Assembly (NCBI RefSeq): GCF_026672255.1 | Contig: NZ_JAPOHA010000004.1 | Location: forward strand, 124,001 to 188,000 | Source: Caproiciproducens galactitolivorans | GTDB taxonomy: Bacteria > Bacillota > Clostridia > Oscillospirales > Acutalibacteraceae | Direction: 5' to 3' | DNA length: 64,000 nt | In this document: positions 58,395 through 64,000 of the stretch, in pieces | How the letters are laid out: each line of letters opens with the position of its first letter | Position numbering within the stretch: position 1 is the first letter of the stretch | The notes under the pieces: generated by a model | The model's input: the letters and a program-made list of their open reading frames with translations, nothing else | Told to the model about the DNA's origin: nothing | Database searches by the model: none | Translations under genes and position numbers: made by a program

Positions 58395-59408
58395 TTATCT
58401 TTTGTTGTTTTTATAATAGGAAGCCGGCATGCTCACTTCAAGAAGCTTGCCTGTTCCGTCCACAACACAATCCAGCGGGCTTTCGGCAATATGGACGGGC
58501 ATTCCGGTTTCCTGTTCCACCAGTTTGTCCAGTCCGCGGAGCAGCGCGCCGCCGCCGGTAAGCATAATGCCGTGGTCAATGATATCGGCGGAAAGCTCCG
58601 GAGGGGTTTTTTCCAGCGTGGATTTTACCGCGTCAATAATCAGCGCGAGCGGATCGCTCAAAGCTTCGCGTACTTCCTCGGCGGAAATGGTTACGTTCTT
58701 CGGCAGACCGTCTACCAGGTTGCGGCCCTTGATTTCAATGGTTGCATTCTCATTGTCTTCGGTCGGGAAAGCGGAACCGATTTTGATCTTGATTTCCTCT
58801 GCGGTGCGTTCACCGATCAGAAGATTGTATTTCTTTTTCACATAGGAAATAATGGATTCGTCGAATTTATCACCCGCTACACGCACGGAAACGGAGGTAA
58901 CAATATCCCCGAGGGAAATAACGGCAACTTCCGCGGTACCGCCGCCGAGATCGACCACCATGCTTCCGGTCGGCTCGCTGACGGGAAGTCCCGCGCCGAT
59001 TGCCGCAGCCATGGGCTCTTCAATGAGTTCCACGTTATTGGCGCCTGCCTGACGGGCGGCGTCCTCCACCGCGCGGCGTTCCACTTCGGTTACGCCGGAC
59101 GGGATGCAGATGATGATGTGCGGGCGGGAAAATGCGTTCGATTTTACTGCTTTGCGGATAAAATGCTTGAGCATGGTGGCGGTAATGTCGAAGTCGGCGA
59201 TCACGCCGTCTTTCATCGGACGAACCGCGACAATGGAACCCGGGGTACGGCCGATCATATCCTTCGCCTGTGAACCGACGGCGAGCACGGTATCGGTGCG
59301 TACGTCAACGGCGACAACGGAAGGCTCGCGCATCACGATGCCCTTTCCTTTCATAAAAACCAGCGTGTTCGCGGTGCCTAAATCGATCCCTATATCTTTT
59401 GAAAACAT
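58395..59408 (-). CDS. mreB: Rod shape-determining actin homologue MreB
   Basis: 337 residues from ATG 59408. Phosphate-1 [14 protein letters not shown], connect-1 and phosphate-2 [46 protein letters not shown] and [15 protein letters not shown]. It forms the moving filaments that guide lateral wall synthesis. The N-terminus [11 protein letters not shown] carries the short membrane-binding start. The longer frame has no ribosome site. Confidence 0.96.
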   Translation of the reverse strand: MFSKDIGIDLGTANTLVFMKGKGIVMREPSVVAVDVRTDTVLAVGSQAKDMIGRTPGSIVAVRPMKDGVIADFDITATMLKHFIRKAVKSNAFSRPHIIICIPSGVTEVERRAVEDAARQAGANNVELIEEPMAAAIGAGLPVSEPTGSMVVDLGGGTAEVAVISLGDIVTSVSVRVAGDKFDESIISYVKKKYNLLIGERTAEEIKIKIGSAFPTEDNENATIEIKGRNLVDGLPKNVTISAEEVREALSDPLALIIDAVKSTLEKTPPELSADIIDHGIMLTGGGALLRGLDKLVEQETGMPVHIAESPLDCVVDGTGKLLEVSMPASYYKNNKR

Positions 59409-59512
59409 GAGTTTTATTTCCCCTTTCAAGACCTGGCAAAATTCAATCGTTCTTATTATAACCTTTATAGGTTGATTTCTCAACTGTTAAATTGTGAACA
59501 GGTAATATTTCT

Positions 59513-60082
59513 CTATTTTCCATCTTCGGCTGTTTTCATGCCGGCTAAAATTCGATTAATTTTACCAATCGGAAGACCCATTACATTGTAATAGTCCCCG
59601 TCGATCCGCTTAATAAACAGCGCGCCCCGGCCCTGAATGGCGTAGGCCCCGGCCTTGTCGAGGGATTCGCCCCGCGCGACATAGGAATCGATTTCGCTTT
59701 CACTCAGCGGATAAAACTCAACGGAAGTGCTCTCGTGGCCGCGTAAATATTTCCGGTTGTTGATAATGCAGTATCCGGTGTAAACCTGATGCACATTGCC
59801 CGCGAGCAGTTTGAGCATCGCTTTCGCTTCTTCCTCATTCTTCGGTTTGCCAAGTACGCGCCCCTTCAACACAACGATGGTATCCGCACCAAGGACAATA
59901 TCCTGCGGATGGAGCTTTGCCACCGCTTCCGCTTTGCGGGCGGCAAGAAGCTCTACAATCTGTATGGGAGGCGTTCCCCGGAGATATCCCTCATTGATAT
60001 CGGCGGGTACAACGGTAAAATCATAGCCGGCCATTTTCAAAAGTTCGCTGCGGCGCGGCGATGAAGATGCTAACAGCAACAT
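59513..60082 (-). CDS. maf: Maf family nucleotide pyrophosphatase
   Basis: 189 residues. LLASSSPRRSELLKMAGYDF, KAEAVAKLHPQDIVLGADTIVV and AYAIQGRGALFIKRIDGDYYN, then VMGLPI, are the family blocks. Maf proteins hydrolyse dTTP/UTP or modified nucleotides and act around cell division. It lies between DUF4321 and mreB, the usual clostridial order. Confidence 0.94.
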   Translation of the reverse strand: MLLLASSSPRRSELLKMAGYDFTVVPADINEGYLRGTPPIQIVELLAARKAEAVAKLHPQDIVLGADTIVVLKGRVLGKPKNEEEAKAMLKLLAGNVHQVYTGYCIINNRKYLRGHESTSVEFYPLSESEIDSYVARGESLDKAGAYAIQGRGALFIKRIDGDYYNVMGLPIGKINRILAGMKTAEDGK

Positions 60083-60092
60083 GATACTCCTC

Positions 60093-60359
60093 CTATTCCC
60101 TCACTTTAATTTTTATATAAGCCAGTATCGCGGCAAGCAGAAGTATCGCCTGCGCGACATTGATGCTGACAGTCATTCCAAACGTGAATTTTACCACGGA
60201 TAAATCCAGATCCACGGGCGAAAGCCCGAATTTCGCACAAGCGCCGAGCCAGGAAAGGGTTTTCATCCCTGCGCAGGACGTACCGATCACTTGCCCCAAA
60301 ACCACGGCCAATACCAGCAGGATCATCAACAAAAGCGTCCGGATACCATTCTTCTTCAT
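60093..60359 (-). CDS. DUF4321 membrane protein
   Basis: 88 residues with two membrane segments (RTLLLMILLVLAVVLGQVI and VAQAILLLAAILAYIKIKV) around a conserved LGACAKFGLSPVDLDL and VKFTFG loop. The DUF4321 family lies next to maf/mreB in many Clostridia and has no known role. Overlaps the dut stop by 4 nt (60356-60359). Confidence 0.85.
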   Translation of the reverse strand: MKKNGIRTLLLMILLVLAVVLGQVIGTSCAGMKTLSWLGACAKFGLSPVDLDLSVVKFTFGMTVSINVAQAILLLAAILAYIKIKVRE

Positions 60360-60811
60360 TTCTTGATCTTCCGTTTTCCGGTGGACCCGAACCCGCCGTC
60401 GCCCCGCGCCGTTTCGCCGAGTTCATCGGTTTCCTCCAAAACGGGAAGAAGTACCGGCATTACGACCAGCTGCGCGCAGCGTTCACCCGGCTGAATCGTA
60501 TAGGGTTTATCGCTCAGATTGGTAATTCCCACCAAAAGCTCGCCGCGGTAATCGCTGTCGATCACGCCGACCGCGTTGGGAAGCGTAATTCCGTGTTTTA
60601 CGCCCAGTCCGCTTCGGCCAAAAACCAGCCCCACGGTGTTCCTGCCCGGCAGTTCAATGGCAATCCCCGTCGGGATTTTGTAAAGCCCGCGCGGTTCAAT
60701 CGTGACGGGCTCGTCCATGCAGGCATATAAATCCAAACCCGCCGCGCCCTCGCTTCCCCGCGTCGGCAAAACGGCTTTTTCATTCAACTTTTTTATTTTT
60801 AATGTTTCCAT
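60356..60811 (-). CDS. dut: dUTP diphosphatase
   Basis: 151 residues. Motif 1 EGAAGLDLYACMDE, motif 2 GRSGLGVKHGI, motif 3 NAVGVIDSDYRGELLVGI, motif 4 PGERCAQLVVMP and the C-terminal arm GDGGFGSTGK that closes the active site. It removes dUTP and supplies dUMP. ATG 60811 follows GGGGTGG closely; the longer frame lacks a ribosome site. First gene of the minus-strand block to mreB. Confidence 0.96.
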   Translation of the reverse strand: METLKIKKLNEKAVLPTRGSEGAAGLDLYACMDEPVTIEPRGLYKIPTGIAIELPGRNTVGLVFGRSGLGVKHGITLPNAVGVIDSDYRGELLVGITNLSDKPYTIQPGERCAQLVVMPVLLPVLEETDELGETARGDGGFGSTGKRKIKK

Positions 60812-60935
60812 AAGCCACCCCAGTTTATGTATCAGGAAAGAACTCCCTCTTTTTGTGAAAATTATAGCAACAACAGAAAACGCATATATGCGTTTTTTCA
60901 AACAATGTAAAAATTTTTTTCTTCAGCTTCCTACC

Positions 60936-61560
60936 TTTTTTCCTCTAAACTGCCGCGGAGGAACGTCAATGAAAACCACATAGAACGCGTGTCCCCCAAA
61001 GACCTTTTGGGGATACCTCCGGGGTGCAGGGGGCTTTTATGGAACCCTCCCGCCAGGGCAGGCTGAGCCTGCACGCACGTTTATAATAAGCTACCTTTTT
61101 TCTCTAAGCTGCCGCGGAGGAACGTCAATGAAAACCACAAAGAACGCGTGTCCCCCAAAGACCTTTTGGGGATACCTCCGGGGTGCAGGGGGCTTTTATG
61201 GAACCCTCCCGCCGGGGCAGGCTGAGCCTGCACGCACGTTTATAATAAGCTACCTTTTTTCTCTAAGCTGCCGCGGAGGAACGTCAATGAAAACCACATA
61301 GCACGCGTGTCCCCCACAGACCTTTTGGGGATACCTCCGGGGTGCAGGGGGCTTTTATGGAACCCTCCCGCCGGGGCACGCTGAGCCTGCACGCACGTTT
61401 AAAATAATCTACCATTTTTATCTAATCTGCCGCGGAGGAACGTCAATGAAAACCACAAAGAAAGCGTGTACCCCAAAGGCCCTTTGGGGATACCTCGGGG
61501 TGCAGGGGGCTTTTGTGGAACCCTCTCGCCGGGAATTCAAAAGCCCCCTGCTCGTCCTTT
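60936..61560 (+). repeat. Tandem array of four 159-bp repeats
   Basis: The marker GCCGCGGAGGAACGTCAATG starts at 60952, 61111, 61270 and 61429, exactly 159 bp apart. Each unit contains a palindrome GCAGGCT-G-AGCCTGC, an A/T block with TATAATAAG, the marker, CCCCCAAAGACCTTTTGGGG, and GGGGTGCAGGGGGCTTTTAT. The first three units are nearly identical; the fourth diverges and ends differently. A single inverted relative lies between hisS and aspS. Units are too long for CRISPR and encode no frame beyond MKTT. Confidence 0.9.
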
Positions 61561-61929
61561 GCCTACTTTCGGACGATTCCGAAAGTAGGGGCCCGCCCGG
61601 CCTGAGGGCGAACTAAATCATTCCTGTAATTTGATAGGAAGGATAAAAGGAATAGGTTCGACCTGTCCGAAAACAGCAGGCAAGATGCAGGCTCAACCTT
61701 TTCGGGGAACCCCCGGCGAGGGTTCCCCACGCGAAAACAATCCACTGGATTGTTTTCACTCCCTTCCTGCGCTTTTAAAAGGCAAGGGAACGATGGGGCT
61801 CCGCCCCAAACCTCGCAAACTCTTGAAAAAGTTTGATTAAAACTTTCAATTTTTTTGACCTTAGCTCTTCCGTTGGAGGAGCACTGCCTGTGGCGCGGGG
61901 GAAATGGTAAAACAACACTGTGTGTCCAC
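61561..61929. other. Hairpin-rich non-coding stretch between repeat array and U32 peptidase
   Basis: A string of palindromes: GGGGAACCCCCGGCGAGGGT with TCCCC (about 61702), AAAACAATCCACTGGATTGT with TTT (61735-61758), GGGGCTCCGCCCC (61796) and AAACTCTTGAAAAAGTTT (61817). 61860-61925 matches 51605-51676. No gene supported. Confidence 0.6.
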
Positions 61930-63999
61930 TTATTCAATCCCCCGGTAATACAGCCCGCGCGTATACTCGCCTTCCCCCGGCGCGCCGGTGAGATACCGGC
62001 TGATGACTGCTTCGGCTTCTTCTTTCGTTTCGATCGTGAAACGCAGAACGCCGAAATCCTGATTGCGAACCTCCCGAAGCCGGTCGGCCATATCGAGCGG
62101 CACGGAATTCAGAACTTCGCTGCAAGCCCCGTCGCACTGGATGGGAAAACGGATGCCCCTGCGGTCGGTTAAAAACGGTGCGGTTTTGCAGTTCCGGCAT
62201 CCGCCCGCGTTCGCGGCGGGACAGTTCCTCGTCAGCATCAGCGGCAGCCTGCCGTAAAGCAGAAGCCCCCGGGGCAGCTCCCCGCCGATTGCCACGGCCT
62301 GCTGGAGCGTCAGCTCAAACGAAAGCTCCGCGTCCGAAAGACCGTACCGGCGGTACCATTCCATTGCCGCCGTATTCGTAATGTTGAGGGAAAATCCGCC
62401 GTGCACGGCAAAACCCAGCTCTTTTGCCAGCTCCGCCGCGCCGAGGTTCCCGGCCCAGACGTCGGTAATTCCGGCTTCTTTTGCGGCCGCCAGCCGGGCG
62501 CGCAGAGTGCTTTCCATTCCGAACATGCCGCGCGGGATTTCAAGGGCGACGGGATAGCCGTTTTCCCTCAATTCCTTTATCTTTTTTAAATCCGTATGAT
62601 AGGGAATATATACTATTTCACATTCTTTTGCAAGTGCCGGAAGGTCCGCGTTTGCAAACCGCGCGCGAAGCTTCCGTTTGCCCGCCGCATGCGTCCCCGG
62701 TTTCGGGATTTCACACATCTGAAACGGGATTGCCGGGCGCACGGCGCGCGCCTGCTCCAGCTCTTCCAGCGCTTCGCGGCGAAGCCGGTTCAGCGCGGAA
62801 ACCGGAACGGAAAGCCCGTCCCCGATTGCGCAGTCGATTTGGTCGGCGTAAAACGGCGTGCCGCCCGTCTTTTTCAGCTGTTCCGTGCAGCGTTCCGCGT
62901 CCATCGCGCGGTGAAGCGCCGGCTGGGGCGGTTCCGCGAGCGAAACGGATACGGTATGGCCGTCCCTGTCCGAAGCGGTAAGGGAAACGGGTTCATCTTT
63001 TTGGATCGTAATCGAAAAAGCAACGGGAATCCGCTGAGATTCGTCTTTATAAAGATTATGCAATTCGGAGAATACGGCATTGGTCGCGCCGGTTACATCC
63101 TCCCGGGAACGGATGCCGAACATCTCCCGGCCCCGCTGTGCGTCGACATAGCCGGTGGTAAAGCCGGAACGCGAAAAGACCGCGCCCAGATTCTTCATCA
63201 GGTCTTCCGGGACCGGCTGGCCGTCCGCCGCAAGGCGGCAGGCGCGCGCTGCGGCCGCAACATATTCCGGGCGCTTCATCCGTCCCTCAATTTTCGCGCT
63301 GACAATTCCCGCGTCAGCGAGTTCGTTAATCCGGCATATCATGGATAAGTCCTTTAAACTCAGATCATGCCCCGTTCCGCCGTCGACGGAAAACGGAAGG
63401 CGGCAGGGCTGGGCGCAAAGGCCGCGGTTGCCGCTGCGGGAACCGAGCACGGAGCTGAAATAGCATTGCCCGCTTACCGACATGCACAAAGCGCCGTGGA
63501 CAAAGGTTTCCAGTTCCACCGGAACCGCCGCATGGATTTCGGCGATTTCGGGAAGCGAAAGCTCGCGCGCGAGCACCACCCGCCGGATTCCCGCGTTGTA
63601 CAGCGCCCGCGCGCCGAGCGGCGTATGGATGCTCATCTGGGTGGAAGCGTGCAGCCGAAGCTGGGGCGCACAGGTTTGGAGCAGCAAAAGAAGGCCCGTG
63701 TCCTGCACCAGCAGGGCGTCCACCGGCAAGGTACAGGCATAGGCGATAAAATCGAGCGCTTTTTGCAGCTCGTCCTGCAAAAGCACCGTATTGACCGCAA
63801 GGTAGACCTTCACCCCGCGGACATGGCAGTAGGAAACCGCTTCTTTCAGCTCGTCATCGTTAAAATTTTTGGCGCTCGCCCGTGCGCTGAACGCGCTTCC
63901 GCCAAGGTATACCGCGTCCGCCCCCGCGCGCACCGCGGCGAGAAGGCTTTCCGGCGACCCCGCGGGAGCCAGCACCTCAATCGGATTACAGTTCATCAT
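61930..63999 (-). CDS. Peptidase U32 family protein with DUF3656-type C-terminus
   Basis: 689 residues up to an ATG at the window edge; the ribosome site and possibly more N-terminus lie outside. The U32 barrel is clear: EVLAPAGSPESLLAAVRAGA, DAVYLGGSAFSARA, HASTQMSIHTPLGARALYNA, VELETFVHGALCMSVSGQCY and GNRGLCAQPCRLPF with conserved cysteines. The middle and C-terminal part resembles DUF3656 and ends with a cysteine cluster CPAANAGGCRNCKT that probably binds FeS. Related proteins act in tRNA or ubiquinone hydroxylation (TrhP/UbiU type) rather than proteolysis. The nearby queH supports, but does not prove, a tRNA-modification role. Confidence 0.9.
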   Translation of the reverse strand: MMNCNPIEVLAPAGSPESLLAAVRAGADAVYLGGSAFSARASAKNFNDDELKEAVSYCHVRGVKVYLAVNTVLLQDELQKALDFIAYACTLPVDALLVQDTGLLLLLQTCAPQLRLHASTQMSIHTPLGARALYNAGIRRVVLARELSLPEIAEIHAAVPVELETFVHGALCMSVSGQCYFSSVLGSRSGNRGLCAQPCRLPFSVDGGTGHDLSLKDLSMICRINELADAGIVSAKIEGRMKRPEYVAAAARACRLAADGQPVPEDLMKNLGAVFSRSGFTTGYVDAQRGREMFGIRSREDVTGATNAVFSELHNLYKDESQRIPVAFSITIQKDEPVSLTASDRDGHTVSVSLAEPPQPALHRAMDAERCTEQLKKTGGTPFYADQIDCAIGDGLSVPVSALNRLRREALEELEQARAVRPAIPFQMCEIPKPGTHAAGKRKLRARFANADLPALAKECEIVYIPYHTDLKKIKELRENGYPVALEIPRGMFGMESTLRARLAAAKEAGITDVWAGNLGAAELAKELGFAVHGGFSLNITNTAAMEWYRRYGLSDAELSFELTLQQAVAIGGELPRGLLLYGRLPLMLTRNCPAANAGGCRNCKTAPFLTDRRGIRFPIQCDGACSEVLNSVPLDMADRLREVRNQDFGVLRFTIETKEEAEAVISRYLTGAPGEGEYTRGLYYRGIE

Positions 64000-64000
64000 T

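Noticed and set aside
60936-61560. CRISPR array
   Set aside because: The repeated unit is 159 bp with no variable spacers and no cas genes are nearby.

Overview
The window reads as a chromosomal segment of an anaerobic, low- to mid-GC Firmicute of class Clostridia; an Oscillospiraceae/Ruminococcaceae-type genome is my best guess. Supporting signs are the T-box leader in front of hisS-aspS, the oxygen-sensitive class III ribonucleotide reductase (nrdD-nrdG), the hybrid-cluster protein operon with its Crp/Fnr regulator, the clostridial thiolase, the dut/DUF4321/maf/mreBCD/mrdA/minD/mgsA order, GGAGG-type ribosome sites and many U-tailed hairpin terminators. No rRNA, complete tRNA, CRISPR array or intact transposase was found.

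Layout. 1-5.1 kb is accessory: a truncated ECF sigma factor, fragments of an amidohydrolase and of a large serine recombinase fused head to head, and an AT-rich two-gene AAA+ ATPase / intracellular subtilase module. 5.1-11 kb holds a beta-lactamase-like hydrolase, a GyrI-like protein with a WYL regulator, and ligD, interspersed with three copies of a repeat that ends like a tRNA 3' end. 11.1-14.8 kb carries OsmC, a lipoyl-domain dihydrolipoyl dehydrogenase, lipoate ligase and a MarR regulator. 15-18.3 kb holds an aldose epimerase homologue, thiolase and GrpB. 18.4-20.9 kb is an amino-acid ABC transporter.

21-27.6 kb is a GntR-controlled unit: a YfcC-type carrier in one direction and BtpA, FGGY kinase, HAD phosphatase and a small Cys-rich membrane protein in the other, with matching operators at the two ends. 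27.7-35.8 kb is one nine-gene operon built around fructosamine-type (Frl-like) enzymes: two epimerases, two PfkB kinases, one SIS deglycase, two amidohydrolases, YjbQ and a GDSL hydrolase. 36-43 kb has stand-alone enzymes and regulators plus the hcp operon. 43.5-48 kb has nrdDG and an HxlR-aldo/keto reductase pair.

48.5-60.8 kb is the conserved housekeeping block on the minus strand: dut, DUF4321, maf, mreB, mreC, mreD, mrdA, minD, mgsA, T-box, hisS, aspS, queH. A tandem array of four 159-bp repeats (60.9-61.6 kb) separates it from a U32 peptidase at the right end; a single inverted relative of that repeat lies between hisS and aspS.

The most interesting candidates are (i) the ATPase/subtilase pair as a probable defence module, (ii) the OsmC / lipoyl-DLD / LplA / MarR cluster, which could be a self-contained lipoyl-dependent peroxide-reduction system, and (iii) the nine-gene Frl-like operon with duplicated kinase and epimerase. 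All functional statements rest on reading motifs by eye; no database search was run.
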